NCBI RefSeq assembly: GCF_027595985.1
Contig: NC_073312.1
Span: forward strand, 9,497,926 to 9,561,925
DNA length: 64,000 nt
Direction of reading: 5' to 3'
Source: Sorex araneus
Taxonomy: Eukaryota; Chordata; Mammalia; Eulipotyphla; Soricidae
Of this stretch, positions 9,536-22,684 are shown one piece after another. Position 1 is the stretch's first letter. Each line of letters opens with the position of its first letter. Both the position numbers and the translations under genes were made by a program. Under the pieces are notes generated by a model. The model worked only from the letters and a program-made list of their open reading frames with translations, was not told the DNA's origin and did no database searches.

Positions 9536-12500
9536 CAAAAGCAAAGACCTTGTAGGAGCAACCAAATAAAATCTCGATGGGAGTCTCTAGTATCCAAGGC
9601 TGGATGAGCAACACATTGAACACAGAGGATTGTACTATCTCTGCCCCCCACCCCCTGCAGTGCCCACTGCCTACCCATCCATAGGGAATGGGCACTTTCA
9701 GACCTTTCAGAGCTGGGCTAAGAACATCCACATGAACTGGGTACCTCGGTCACATTAAACAAAGTGCCAGACACTTTATACTTTTCTCTAGTGCTACCTT
9801 TGACACTTGGAAGATTGGTAAGTTGAGAAGCTAGGGCTTGAGACATGGTCAAGATCACCATCCCACAGCGTGGATTCCAATCTTGCCTCTTCATTTCTTC
9901 TCCTAGGTACTAATGGCTGGCCCCTAGAGGTTGCTCTGCAAGAACCGGCAAATGTATAAAGGAAGGAAGAGAGGCACGGAAGGCTGGCTGTACTTAAACC
10001 CAAACCTGAACTCTGGTGGCTCAAGCTTCTCATGGCAGATTCTAGAAGCTGGTTGGAAGTTGCCCAGGTGGGTCTTGCTGGGGGAATGAGCAGGACTCTG
10101 TATGACCCCCATTTGGGGTGAGTCATTACGTTTGCTAACCTTCAGATTGAGTGGAGTCCTAGTAGCCAGGCAGATATCCCTTCCTCCAGTAAGGACACGG
10201 TTCTGGCAATCATCTGCTTGTTCAAGACATTAGAACATTCTCCTAGAGAATTTCTGGGAGACTATAGAGTGGAATCCTGAGTCCACCCAGTCCTGGGAAG
10301 GAGGGGCTATTGTCTCTGGGGTGGGGTGGAAAGGGACCGACTCACCATAAATCGGGCTGGAGCCAAGAACAGAGGGAAACCCTATGGCCTGAAGAGTTGG
10401 CATGTGGACTCTGCTCCAGCTGCAGCCTTGTTGGGAGAGATTCTGGGATGTGCAGGAGGTCACTGAGAGCCTGGGAATGAGGCCCAGACCTGGGACAGGT
10501 GTCCTTGCCCGTTTGATATCTGAAAAGCCCATCCATAAGGAGCTGGGGTCTCTGCTCAGAGCTTCGCATGTAGCCCACTGGGAAAAGAACAAGGAAGCAA
10601 TGGAACTGGGCCCTTATAATAAATAATCTTGATGCTGCCACGGAAGGAGACACATGGCCTTTAAGAGACTCAGACTCATTTCAGAACATGAATTTATGAC
10701 CAGGGTTACGTTGTACTATGTTATTTAAAAATTTTCTGACGTCTTTATTCTTGAGCAAAGTAAATTGTTGGCAGCCTTGGGTTTTGTTTTTCTTGTTACC
10801 TTCTGATGTTAATATGGATTAATATAATTTGGTATATGCAACTTGTATATAAATATACGCCTCAGTGATTATGATTATATTTTACATATACATTGATGAG
10901 GAATTAGACATGAGATATGAGATATACTCTTATGTATATACTCTTATGCTCTCTCTGTAAGTATATAAATATAATCATTCCCATTTTAGATGTCGTACAC
11001 TGCCAATTTCAAATAAAGAAATACCATGAAAAAGGAAAGACATGTAAATATATATTTTGACATACCCTATAAATTAATGTACCTTGGCATGGAAATCAAT
11101 ATTAATGCAGCTTCTTGGGAAACAAAGCTCAGGGGGTGAAAAAGCAGGGGGTATGGGTTTCACCCTCCTGCTGTGCAGTAATACCATCTCTCAGGCAGCC
11201 CAGGTACTGCCTTGGAGCTCTCTCCTCTCTCTCTATTGGCCTTGCGAGTCTTGTAAAGCTGCAGGCTTGTTAATCTAGAAGGCTGTACAGATGGACTAAC
11301 TGAAGCTTTAGTCATTATACTTAATTGGGCGAGTGGCCCTCAGAGCTGTCTATAAACTGTGTGTTCACAGTGAGGTAATTAATAACGCCACTTCCTTTTG
11401 GGAGACATATCATTAGCCATTATTTCTAGAAACATGACATTGATCTCTTTATTCAGAGAGGTAATTGCAGGTTTCTGAAAAGAGTGTATGGTTTACCCAA
11501 CAATTCCCCACAAATGACATCATCTCTGAAAAGTAAAACCCACAAAATCTGTCATTTTGAATCCATAGTTGGGATTTTGTTCCCTAGGTGGTAAAGGAAG
11601 ACTCTGGAAGGGGGTGGGGAGGGCCGGGGGGAGGAACTAATTTGGTATAGAAGGAAGAGTGAAAGGTAAGATTTGTTTTCTCGATAAATGTAATTTTTTT
11701 CAGGGGTCTGACTAAGGGAGCTGAGTTTGCGCTTGTTAGAATTATAACAAGAAGTCAAGCAAGGTAATGATAATTTTTAAGATTTACGACTATCTTTAGA
11801 CAATTGTTGTCTTACTGTATCTTACAACATGCACACTGATGAATTTGATTTCAACATTAACATGTGAAAAACCCACGCATTTCAAAATCCAATTCATAAC
11901 GTTCAAAAGAAGCAGGGAAGGAACATAAGATTTGACATTTTCCACTGATTGGATTCTATGCGTGGAACAAGAATCAAAGGAGAATTTCAGAATCATTTTT
12001 GCTAAAGCTTCCAGCTGACTTACCTTCAACAATCCAACTTTTGGTGTTCATAGTAAATTGGGGAAAAAATCTAATTTGTTACATTTCACTTTTTTGAGGG
12101 CTTTTATAAGGTAATGGTGGGATTAAAGAGAAACAAGACCTTTATTCATTTGGATTCTTCACTTGCAAAGTCCTTGCCTGATTTTTAAAACAAACTGGGT
12201 CCATTTGAGGAAGAAAAATTTTGCAAATCGACACCAGGTAGCTTACTTAAATCAACTGCTAAATAATTGGCTTCCAAAACTTTTTTGTCATCTTTATACT
12301 TTACACATTTGGCCCTTTCAAATGTTGATGAATCCTTCAAATCCTCATTTTCCAAGCATCTTTCACTTTAGCAACTTATTTGGTATCAGGGCCCTGTTTT
12401 GGGGGTTTCTAAATGGAAGCCGTTAAATCTTGGACCTTACCACAAACCAGCATTTCTCCGGGATATTAGTGAGGACCCCAAATTTACATGATGCCATAAA

Positions 12501-12729
12501 TACATCTGGAACATGAAACATTTTTTCTTCTCTGGAACAAGGCCTATTAGAAGTCTGTCACATATAAAGTTGTATTAGTTTTGTTTACCTGAAGAATTTT
12601 TAAAGCTGCTTATTTTTTAACTTTTATGTATATTTTAAGAAGTTTATAATAGTGGGTGAAACCAAAAGCCAATCTTTACTATTTTTCTGCATAATTCCTA
12701 TTTTACATGCTGCAGAGTTAGCATTTCTT
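9536..12729. other. Unique, SINE-free sequence
   Basis: Over 3 kb with no SINE and no LINE that I recognise. 10400-10620 is GC-richer with overlapping short open frames but no recognised protein. 10780-11080 is AT-rich, with a doubled TATACTCTTATG at about 10921-10950. Confidence 0.5.
11610..11631 (+). other. Predicted G-quadruplex motif
   Basis: Four G-runs of 5, 4, 3 and 6 separated by one- or two-base loops, which is the canonical pattern. It sits in the SINE-free interval. No gene is near enough to assign a role. Confidence 0.6.
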
Positions 12730-13620
12730 AAAATCCCCATAGGAAACCTAGCCTAAGTGACTCCATGTAACCCTCAGTTGGTTGAATTTCTCTTCTCTTC
12801 AGATAAACAAGAGAACCACCTGGCTGTGAACCAACTGATTAAATAATAATAATAATAAAAAACCTTTACATTTGGAAACTATTGAACATCACAGGTGTGA
12901 ATTCATTTCTCAGATATAAGCTAATTTTCGTTGTTAGCCAGAGCTGGTGCAGTGGTTTTGACAAGACTGAATTTGCATTCAGTCTGTAAATAGAACGAAA
13001 ATATGTTTTTTATTAAATAATTTTAATCAGCCAGACATTTAAGTTCCCGAAAAATGAGTTCAATTTTTTAAGAGAAACTTGCTGAAAGAAATGTCTCTCT
13101 TTTAAATCAAGTAAGAAATTAAAAGTGATGTTGAATTGCCTAAAGAACTATTTTAAATATAATCTAAAATGTCATGGAATATCTCAATACCAAATGGGTA
13201 GACTGTGGAGTGGATAATTTGGTATTTTAGGGTTTGGAGACTTGGGGAGGATATTCATGGCTTATGAGTTTTAGAGGCATAATCTCATGATGAATTTGGT
13301 TAACAATATTAAAAGCTACATCTTAAATACCTGTGCTTTGTTTAATATATTAAATTTATTGGTGCAGTAGTCTGTTGGATTTTATTTTTAACCTGGCAGG
13401 AGTTTATGCATTTTAATCTAAATTTAATCTAAATGCTCAAATTTATTTTCAAATGCTTTGCTTCGTTAATTATGCAGACATCGCTTGCTCACACAGCAAA
13501 CAAATCAATGCAAGATGTACTTTGGGTGCCTAATTATCCATAAGAATTAAAAATCTTTTGATTAAAACAAATCACTGCCATTAAAAATCAAAAACTTCCA
13601 TTTTCTCTCCCTAACCAGAC
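12730..13620. promoter_or_regulatory. Candidate conserved non-coding element, AT-rich
   Basis: A repeat-free, AT-rich stretch rich in homeodomain-like cores: TTAATTATGCAGACATCG, CCTAATTATCCATAAG, TTTTGATTAAAACAAATCA and many TTTAAT sites. It includes an (AAT)n run at 12840-12858. It lies in the middle of an 8.6-kb SINE-free zone. The regulatory role is inferred from composition only. Confidence 0.3.
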
Positions 13621-13698
13621 CTTTACATGCTCTGGCTTATTATATGAAGTACTGACGGGGGCTCAGCTGGGGTATGGGGGGCAACCTGGAAAAGTCCA

Positions 13699-13720
13699 GG
13701 GGTGGGGGTTTCGGGAGGGG
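13699..13720 (+). other. Predicted G-quadruplex motif
   Basis: G-runs of 4, 5, 3 and 4 with loops T, TTTC and A. Another G-rich block lies just upstream at 13657-13681. Confidence 0.6.
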
Positions 13721-15137
13721 TCTGCAAAGGTCTCCCAAAGGGCACCCTTCTCAGGGTTATTAGTTTGAGGGACATTCAAATGTAGCATTGATAAAGCATT
13801 GATGAGTCTAATGCTTCCTAATGTCTGGGATCATTCTGCGTGATAAACAATGAATGTCTTCGAAAGGGCATTTAAGTTAAACAAATAAATTCTGGCTCCA
13901 TTGAGTTCCTGGATCAAGAGTTTTGTTTTGTTTTTCCTTTCTGGCCACGGTGGGTCTGATAAAATCAGAAACTTCTCTACCCTTTGGATTTTTAAGTAGG
14001 AAAGAAAGACCAGATTTAGGCCTGGATGCCTCTCTCTGGGCCCACTGAACCCGAACCAAGTGGTTGTGGATTGCAGGAACAAGGGCGCCTTTGTGGTCTT
14101 CATTAATCAAAGCCACCAAGCCAGATGAATGGGAGGCATTTTTAAAGTAAAATAATTCAGTAGAATTTGGATGTGTTTCTCTTTAATTAGTTTGATGAGC
14201 CCCCAAGTCTGAGGGCTTGTCAAACACCTGGTATTAACCTGCGCTACTGACCTAGGAGGAAAGCCCGGAGAGGCGAAAGGCGAGGCAGGTGGAATGAACT
14301 GAATGAAGCCTTTTCTGTGCAGCCTGTGCTCCAGATGAAAAGAATCATTACCACAATGATACTTCTAATTATACTGTCATTAGGATGCGTCTTCAGTTCG
14401 CAATGGTACAGAGAGCCTTCCTTGTAGACAACATGATCCAGGAGACCTGGGAATGCAAAAGCAAGGGAGGCCGGGAAGACTCTTAACCCTTTCATTTATG
14501 CAACCCAATTTCAGCGCGCCCAGTCCAACCCAAGACTTCCAAATTTGCTCTGTCCCATTCTTCCCACCATGCCCATCCAAGGTGTCAAAAGTCAAGTGAT
14601 ACTTGCATTGCCAGGGAAGAAATGTATCCTTGAGGGGACCTGGGTGCATTCCCCATGACCCAGGTGGTCAGTGTTATTTTCACGTTCTTGTGTTCAAAAT
14701 TCCACTCAAGTTCAGCCAATGGGTTTCTCATTTCCTGCAGAATAGATGCATCTAAACTATCCCTCACCAGCAAAACTAAGCCCCTTTCATTGATATTTCT
14801 GGTTGTAGAGTGTGTTTATAAAAACAACTTTGGGTACTGCAAGAATCAAGGGAGTGGAGCAGGTAATATAACTGTCATAACTGCGGGAGCCAAGAGGGAG
14901 AAAGAAGAATTGGATGGATCTGGATGTGAATGTCAGCCTCTAGAAATGTCAACTTGCTAGAATTTTGACCTTGAATAATTACAAAGGGCCTGGCCTATAA
15001 GTAATTATTAATAGTACCATTGTGACAGAGATGTTAGGGATAAAAAATGTACATGCTGCATTTGTATTGCTAAATTGTAGTTCGAAAATAAACCCTTAGA
15101 AGAGGGCTGTAAAGTTTGTAAAGATTTTCTCAAAGTG

Positions 15138-15138
<1 letters not shown>
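13721..15138. other. Unique, SINE-free sequence
   Basis: No repeats recognised. 14100-14650 looks non-random, with TTTAATTAGTTTGATGAGCC, CACAATGATACTTCTAATTA and a CpG-containing stretch near 14265, which would fit a conserved non-coding element. No exon structure could be supported. Confidence 0.4.

Positions 15139-15170
<32 letters not shown>
15139..15170. repeat. (AC)16 microsatellite
   Basis: Uninterrupted dinucleotide run of about 16 AC units. Confidence 0.95.
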
Positions 15171-15172
<2 letters not shown>

Positions 15173-17799
15173 ACAATTTCCTGAAATTCCCACTCTATCG
15201 GGAATTTCTGCTGACGCTAATCAAGAACCTCACTGGATTGATTTCCTATTTTTAGTGTTAGACGTTAAGTCACTTTCCATCAATTCCAGTTGTGAAGTGC
15301 CTAAAGAAGGCAGTTGTTGAACTCAATTATATGTATGTCTACTTTGGATAAAATAAGCTCCTTATAACTGTTTTAGTACAAAATACCAACAGCTACATTT
15401 TCCTAATAAGTGAATTTTTTATGTTGGTGACATTTGGATTGTGGGAATGATATTGTTAAGAGACTCTTAATATTTACAGAACTTTATTCCTCAAGATAAT
15501 AACCCATGATGCTCAAATGGGATCAGGACCTTAGCAAGAACCAACCAATCGTGTTGACATCTTTTAAAATCTGTGTTGCCCCCAGCCTCCAATTGGTGTT
15601 GAGACCTTAACAAACATTTTGTTTCACAGATTCTTCATATCTATAAATGGATTTACACATCACAGGAGAATTTGAACTATCTGGGGGAAAAATTGTATTC
15701 ATGTTGGAAGTGTTCATGTACCTTATTGATATTCTTCTTACAATACCAAACATATACATGTCTGTATTGAACAATAGTCTAGAGAAACCAAAATTGAAAC
15801 TATTTCAAAATAAGTCAGTCTTGAATTTCACACTTATAGTGTGTGGATTTATCATGAAGCATAATGAAAAACAGATAAGGGGCAGGGTTTATTTTATTGA
15901 CAAATAACCCTGGGGAAGGACTGTGATAAGTGGTATAGGCCTAGTACAAAGCAAGCAGTAGAGAAAGTGGGTAAAATCAGAGAATAAACATACACACAAA
16001 ACATACTTATTCAAATTTTATGCAAAGCACAAATGACAAGAAATAATGCTACATCTCCACAGCAACATAGCAACATCTTGCATCATTATTCACCACCGAA
16101 AAATATTAAGTCCTTATTATCACTTATTTCAGTAATTTTCATTAGATAGTTATTATTATTTCTTTTTAAGCTCTTGCTATGATTATTTTAAAATTTACAT
16201 GCCTTGTATATTTGGGTATCATGTTAAAGTCAAATCATTATGAACTCTGAAAGGTAGCTAAATCCATGAGCTAGTTAATTTATACGGCCATTGTAAAGAT
16301 GACATTGTATTGCTATGAATTTTAATTAAAACGGCTGACTTTGTTTAATCCTTTTATTAAAAAAGCTCCCTACATTGCAAGGAAAAAGTTTATGTAAGAA
16401 ACCAGTTCATTTTTTAGCTGTTTGACTATCTTTTCTGTCCAAATCTCATCTACGTAGCCCCGAATCTATCCTTTTTTTTTTTCCTGAGAAGAGTTTTTCA
16501 CCTATTTTGTATGAAAAGTAGAGCCTGGAATTTGCTTTAAGTATAATTAGGGTCCTAAAATGTATGGTTGCTCTCTGAAAACTCTATCTCCAAGCTCTTT
16601 TGCAATACAAGTTAATTAACTGGATTTAGATATTTGCAAGATGATATATTTAATGGGATTACTGCTCATATAATGTTCTCAGTGACTGATTTGCAATCTA
16701 AGCTCACGGAACCGAGTGCTGAATTTCCAGCTCTTTGAGAGTTAATGTTGTGTTAAAGAAAAGTACAATTTGAACCGCATTGTTCATGAATAGGTGAGTT
16801 ATTCCCGTGAAATAGAGCCGGCCTGGGCAAGGGCTGCAGCAGGCAGATGCGTGATCAGGAGCTCGCAGACCATCACATTCCTGCCGCTGCCCCAGGTAGC
16901 TGGAGCCCCACACCTGAACTCCTGACAAGTTCAAGGCAATTGTGTGTCTCGTCAAAATATAATGGCCCATTATTCACTGTCTGTCTCCCAAGTGGGATCA
17001 ATTAGATGCTTCTGCTTTGCAGGCTTAAAGATAAACACCTCTGTGTTGGTTGGTTGAGAGTTAAAATGAAACCATACATAACCACTCTGAATCTCTAGAC
17101 CTAACCATTGTGAGCATTGACTGTTCTAAATCCACCTTTCAAAGCAATCACTCAAAATATTTGTGATTATTTTATCAACTTGGGTGGAAAGGTACATAAT
17201 AATTTGCTTTGAAGACAGTTCAGGGAAAAAAAAAGTCAACCTTCCAAAAAAAAAAAAAAAACTTTTTCTACTCCCATCTGCCTTTGTCTCCTTTTCCTTG
17301 GTTAAGCAAATAGATTTCTGTCTGTCATTTGGGCTCATTGTTATGGCTTTAATCATTAAACATGACATTCCTAATGAATATAATTTAAATCTTCCTGATC
17401 AGAGGACTACTGTAAAATAGCATTTAGCAAAAATGTTAAAACTTTTATTAAATGTATAAATATTAGCTCAGCCAAAAATCTAATAAGAGAAAATGTAAAT
17501 TCTCTCTTAGCTGAGAGGGCATATAACAGTACCCCCAGTATCTCATTTTCACTGGAACGCAGTGAGTGAAACAGTTCTTTGTAGTTGACCACACGTTATT
17601 TCCAGGGACCCAAAGATGTGATTCTTGCTCGTGTCTGAGCTTCCAAATTCTTATAAAACTCTCTCATGCAAAAGACTTATTTTTTTTAAAGCTTCTGTCT
17701 GTAAGATGATAATTGCCCTCCGATTTTAGACAAGTACTCATCAAGGTGAGATGTTAGGCAAAAATCTGGAAGGATAATTTGAATACAGGTATGAACAAA
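15171..17799. other. Unique, AT-rich, SINE-free sequence
   Basis: About 2.6 kb with no recognised interspersed repeat. 16160-16400 and 16680-17040 contain TTTTAATTAAAACGGCTGAC, ATAATGGCCCATTATTCACT and similar homeodomain-like or palindromic sites. A poly(A)-rich block sits at 17226-17261. Confidence 0.4.
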
Positions 17800-17950
17800 T
17801 GTGAGACTAGAGAGATAGTACTGAGAATAGGGCACTTGCCTTGCACATGGCTGTCCTGAGTTTGATCCCGGTACCTTATATAGTCCCCATCCCCTAATCC
17901 TGCCAGGAGTGATACCTGCGACCCCCAAAACAAAATAAAACCTTGAATAA
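17800..17950 (+). repeat. Old tRNA-derived SINE
   Basis: Plus-strand older subfamily: AGAGAGATAGTACTGAGAAT (A box decayed), GGGCACTTGCCTTGCACATG, GAGTTTGATCCCGG (B box), TGCCAGGAGTGATACC, and a tail beginning CCCCCAAAACAAAATAAAA. It marks the right edge of the SINE-free interval. Confidence 0.75.
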
Positions 17951-18889
17951 GCAAATGCAAGGGCAGAGTGGCTGAGTGGTGTTTTGGTCCTAGGTCATTC
18001 TCAAGACAAAATAAGACTGTGATCCAAAGAGGTAAAGTGGTTGGCTGGATGGGAACGTTAAGAGTCTGGATTTCTTTCACTCTTTGGTAGACCTGCAGTC
18101 TATGGGGAGAGGCACCAGACCACGGGAGAAGGGAGAAGGTATAGATAGAAAGAAGACTTTGACTTGCATGATTTTATTCACTCCTGGTCCAGAAAAAGCT
18201 CATAGGCTTGCTTTACTCACACAAACTCCACAGATGGGACATTATCCACTAGTGGGGGCTGAGGACAAACCCCAGTAGAGATTGGCTTATTGCTTTAGAG
18301 CTCTGTAGAGACTCTGGGTTTGAGGTTTGACTCTATTTGTCGGGGTACATCCCATCCCCTTTCTTAGCTTCCTTTTTTTCTTCCCCCTGGCCTTCTAAGA
18401 GGCAACCTAAAGCTGCCTTAGTTGAGGGGGTCACTGCAGTTCTGAATTTTCATGTGTTTCAACTTTGGAGGTTCATGGAAAGAACTATTTTTCTACCTTA
18501 TTGAACTTTTCCTAAGTCAGGGAGCGGGAGTCAACCTCACAGACCTTTTCACCTCATTAACCTCTCCCCTTCCTTTAGATGTCAGCTTATTTTCAAACCT
18601 TTCCCGCAGACCAGTTCCTCTATGGTCAACTTTCCCAGCATTTCTTTCTTTGCAAAACTTAATGTAATTATAATTTTGTGTGTATTTATGCCCAATTTCC
18701 AATATAGCCTTTTATTTGGAATCAGTTAAGACTCCTACATATTTGTACAATTAACCCTGAGAATTCTTGCACACTATTTACCCCTGATGATAACATCAGT
18801 GCTAGGATTGGACCCAATCATAGTATATTGCTGAAACCAAGAGTTGACACCTGATACAATACAATTGATCCCGGTAAAAACCTGGCTCT
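17951..18889. other. Unassigned intergenic sequence
   Basis: No recognised repeat or gene. 18500-18660 is pyrimidine-rich. Confidence 0.45.
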
Positions 18890-19890
18890 GATTTCAACAA
18901 TCTTTGCGTGCCTGTGTGTGTTTATGAAATTTTACATTCTAGTAACTATTGCAACAATCATGATGTGCAACAATTCCTTATCTTCAAGAAATTTCTTCAA
19001 GTTCTCCCTTTTTACTGCTCCTCTTTCTCTACCTCTTTTCTCTGGTCACTGCTAATATGTTCTTCACCACTATAATTTTAAATATTGGAAAGATTCATGA
19101 AATGTTAATACAGAATCTTTGACAGATATTCTTTACATTCAGCCCAATTCTTTTGAGATCCATCCAAATTGTTCAGATGTTTCAATAATTTGACCCCCCT
19201 GTTGCTGAATATACTCATATATTGAGATAGCACAGTTGGCTTATCCATAAGGGTTTGTGGTTGTTACTAGTTTAGGATTGTGCCAGATATAAAGTTGAGG
19301 TAAACACTTGTGTACAGGTTTTGGTATGAAGATACATTTTAATTTCCTTTTAATAAATATTCAGGAGTGTGATCAAAAGGATTTGTGGTGTATACATACC
19401 TCTAAGATACCGACAAACTTTCCCAGCATGGTTATACCATTGCAGACCACTTTCAGGAATATATGTGAGATTAGTTGCTCCAGAACCTGATCAGCACTTG
19501 GTAATGTTAGTGATCCTTATAGAAATTCTCATCAGTGTGTAGAGGGATCTCCCTATACCTTCACCTGTAGTGGCTAACGGTGTTTAACATTTTTTTATGT
19601 TTATACGTCATCCACATATCCTCTTTGGTAAAGAAATGTTTTGAAGTCTTGCTTGTTCTAACTGGGTTATTTGTTTTTTTATAGTTGAATTTAATGCTCA
19701 GCATATATTCTAGACACAAGTCCTCTTTATTGTATGGAATGTGCAAATACTTTATTCATTGTATTTTTTCCCAAGACTTGTCCTTTTTTATCTTATTAAG
19801 AGAATATTTTGAGAAACTAACAGTATTATTTTTTTCTCTACTGGATCTACTTTTTTGTTTTAAGAATCATGCCTTGTTGTTCTAAGAAAG
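18890..19890 (-). pseudogene. Old L1 ORF2 fragment
   Basis: About 1 kb of ancient L1 ORF2 on the minus strand. Clear anchors: TTTTGAGATCCATCCAAATT, CTTGTGTACAGGTTTTGGTA, TCAGGAGTGTGATC, GTTGCTCCAGAACCTGATCA, TCTAGACACAAGTCCTCTTT, TTAAGAATCATGCC. Many stops; it is older than the lineage-type L1 at 2985. Confidence 0.75.
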
Positions 19891-20897
19891 CTGATCACAC
19901 AGTGTCCAGGTGATTTTGATCCAATTTGAACTAAAACATTGAGCTTGTATTCTTTGCTACAAAAATAGTTATGAACCTAACATTTGGGCTAATAGGTGGC
20001 ACTCATAGTCCTTTGAACTCACAGCTCATCGCATCAGGGAATACCTGCCAAATACAAATATTATAGGTTTTTGAAGATGACACTGACTTTGAATTTTGCA
20101 AATACAGACTTTAGTAGGGGTGATATCTCCCATGGTCAAATGTCACTGAAAAGGGCAATTTCAAGGAGGAAATACATTGTCAAAGGAGGGAAAGGTCAGT
20201 TCCATGAGAATTAGGAAGTCTCTATGGACTGTGTGTGATTTGAGAGACACCCAAGAGGACTGCAGCGGGAATAAAGGAGGGGGAGAGAGGAAATTCTTGT
20301 GAAAAGGAAATTCTTGTGTAAAGAAAAACTTGCAGACAGAAAGTACACAATTGTTGAAGGCAACATAAAAATACTTAGTTTCAGGAAGGAAGATGATGGA
20401 AAGTTGGGAGCATGTTACAAAGCAAAACATAAGTCCTTATACTTCAGATTCTAGGAAAAAATAAAGCCTACTCAATAATTTTGACCAGAATATTGGTTAG
20501 CTATGACTCTTGACATGAGAATTTATATTTTGCACAGTGTGTTGAAATGTCATATACTCGGATTGCTAAGAGAGACAACAACACTGGCTACTGTCATACT
20601 TCTGGTCAGCAATGATTGGGCTACTTTTATGTGTGATGGGAGTGATACAATCAAACGTCATAGGAAAGGGAAGAATTATTTACAGGGGCTGATGTTGGAT
20701 GCTCCTAATTATATATTGACTGAATGACAGATGTGTCTCAAGATAGACTGATATTTGTCCAAAATATCAGTTTTCCAAATTAGATTCTAGCAATGAGAAA
20801 AGTTACAAACATGTGCAAAAATAAAATTATTGCTTACCTTAGCAAGAAAATATGAGATGTACAATTGATACGGTGAGAGATTGGCTCACCACATAAG
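19891..20897. other. Unassigned intergenic sequence
   Basis: No recognised repeat or gene. AAATTCTTGTG is repeated twice near 20291-20318. Confidence 0.45.
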
Positions 20898-21120
20898 ACT
20901 ATTGTTGTAAAAATGAATGCCCTGCCGCAGAGGCAGGATGGGGTGGTGGGGGTTGGGATGGGGGTGGTGGGAGGGATACTGGGATCATTGGTGGAGGAGA
21001 ATGGGCACTGGTGGAGGGCTGTAAACTAAATACAAACATGAAAGTTCCTAAGTTTGTAACTGTACCCCATGGTGATTCACTAATAAATTTTTTTAAAAAA
21101 AAACTATTGTTGCAAAGAAT
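20898..21120 (+). repeat. 5'-truncated L1 3' end with target-site duplication
   Basis: Plus-strand L1 3' UTR: a G-rich block (20938-20977, quadruplex-forming pattern), GGTGGAGGAGAATGGGCACT, then GGTGATTCACTAATAAATTT and an A-tail. An imperfect duplication ACTATTGTTG(T/C)AAA flanks it at 20898 and 21103, so the insert is only about 190 bp. The G-rich tract is a known feature of L1 3' UTRs. Confidence 0.85.
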
Positions 21121-21475
21121 TTCACACAGATGAGTAGACTCTGATGCACCCACTTTCCAAAACAGGATAGCATGGCTTCTCTGAAAACAGAGAGTTACAC
21201 CTGGATGAGACTGCATTCTAATTAGGAAAAGGGGCTGCTGTTATCCTGTGTGGTAAAGTGCACAATCCCTTCTGTTGATCTTGGAAAAGGTGAGAGCTAT
21301 CCATGGAAATTTTAGCATGATACACATCAAATTCAGCCTAGTAAACCATGGTCTTTAGTCACAGAGTCTTTTTTATGATGTGGAATTTGGGACATTACTA
21401 AAATCTATACAAAAAATTCTGAAATTAGTTTCTCTTAAAAAGGAAAGGGTGTAGTAGAAAGGAATGAATAAGGGA
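21121..21475. other. Unassigned intergenic sequence
   Basis: No recognised repeat or gene. It leads into the polypurine tract. Confidence 0.45.
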
Positions 21476-21757
21476 GGAATGAAAGAGGAAGGAAAGGAAG
21501 GGGGAGGGAAGAAGGAGGGAATGAGAGAGAGGGTGGAAGGAGGAAAGGAGAGATAAAATAAGGAAGAGAAATATGGAAGGAGAACGGAAAGATATTGAAG
21601 GAAAGAAAAGATGGAGGGAGGAGGGAAGAAGGGAATAGGGAAGGAAGAGAGAAAGAAAAGAAAGGGGGAAAAGGTAGGGGCACAGAGGGAAGAAGAGAGG
21701 GGAAAGGAAGGAAGGGTGGAAGAAGTAGGGAAGAGTGAAGGAATGAATGAAGGAACT
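21476..21757 (+). repeat. Polypurine tract, GGAA/GAAA-rich
   Basis: About 280 bp of almost pure A/G on the plus strand (GAAGGAAAGG-type units) with scattered single T or C interruptions. It is a degenerate microsatellite. The open frames across it on both strands are low-complexity artefacts. Confidence 0.9.
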
Positions 21758-22274
21758 GCAGGCTGTTATGTTTCCATAAATGACATCAACCAAGGTTCAA
21801 ACATGCAGATGCAAAGGTCTGAGGGAAGGTGTCTACATTCTAAACTTGCTGGCTTTGTGACTTCAAGAAAACTCTTTATCTTAACTCAAGACCCTGAATT
21901 ATTGATTCCAAAATTATTTCCCTGCAAACTTGTCTAGCACTGAGCTTTACTGGCTGCTAGTGATGCTGAATGCCACATCCGGCAAAGATGAGCATTCCAA
22001 ATATTATTTTATTTTTTGGTGGAATTCAGGTTTTATTGCTCATTCATGACATCATTCCATACAATTTTCCGTCAACAGGCTTTTAGAAAATAAAATGGAC
22101 ATATTGAGAGGGTACACCTGTTTACATCCCACCCCCTGCAAGTCAGCACATTTCAAAGAAAAAGAGTAAAAACATTTCATTGGTATGTACTAGCAGCATT
22201 ATTTGCCATGTCACAGTCTCCAGAGTCAGGCTGTTGCCTCTGCAAGAAGCTGGAGCAAATGCAGTTTTGCTTTT

Positions 22275-22365
22275 TTGAAAAAAATTTGGTTTTAGGACCA
22301 CACTCAGTGGTCTCAGGGGCGCTCCAGGCCAAGCACCTCAATCCCTCTACCACATCCCTCTGGCA
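22275..22365 (-). repeat. Internally deleted old SINE
   Basis: TTTAGGACCACACTCAGTGG, then TCTCAGGGGCGCTCC, then directly GGCCAAGCACCTCAATCCCT and ATCCCTCTGGC. The 3' part and the head are present but the middle is missing. Confidence 0.55.
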
Positions 22366-22684
22366 CTTCCGTTCCTTTAAAAACAAGAAGGCAAGCACAC
22401 TTCCACAAAATCCCCAAATGTTGGTGAATTCCAGTAGTTTGGGATTTTCATGGTTTTATCATATGAATTTAAGAAATGAAACATAATCCCACTTATAAAA
22501 ATGTCACTGAACTTCTTCACTGCACTAATCCTTCCTTTTACAAGTGATTGTACATTTTAAATGTGTTTTTTATATCATTTTAAATTAGAACTGACACCAG
22601 AGTTACCCCAACCAAAGGCAGGAAAAAACTCGCACTGTTCTTATATGAAGGAAACTTCCTTGCATGCATTTTTAAATTATTTTT

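Noticed and set aside
15008..15193. Frame across the (AC)n microsatellite
   Set aside because: It is a translation of a dinucleotide repeat.
21425..21793. 122-codon serine/leucine/phenylalanine-rich frame
   Set aside because: It is the translation of a polypurine/polypyrimidine tract and is a composition artefact.
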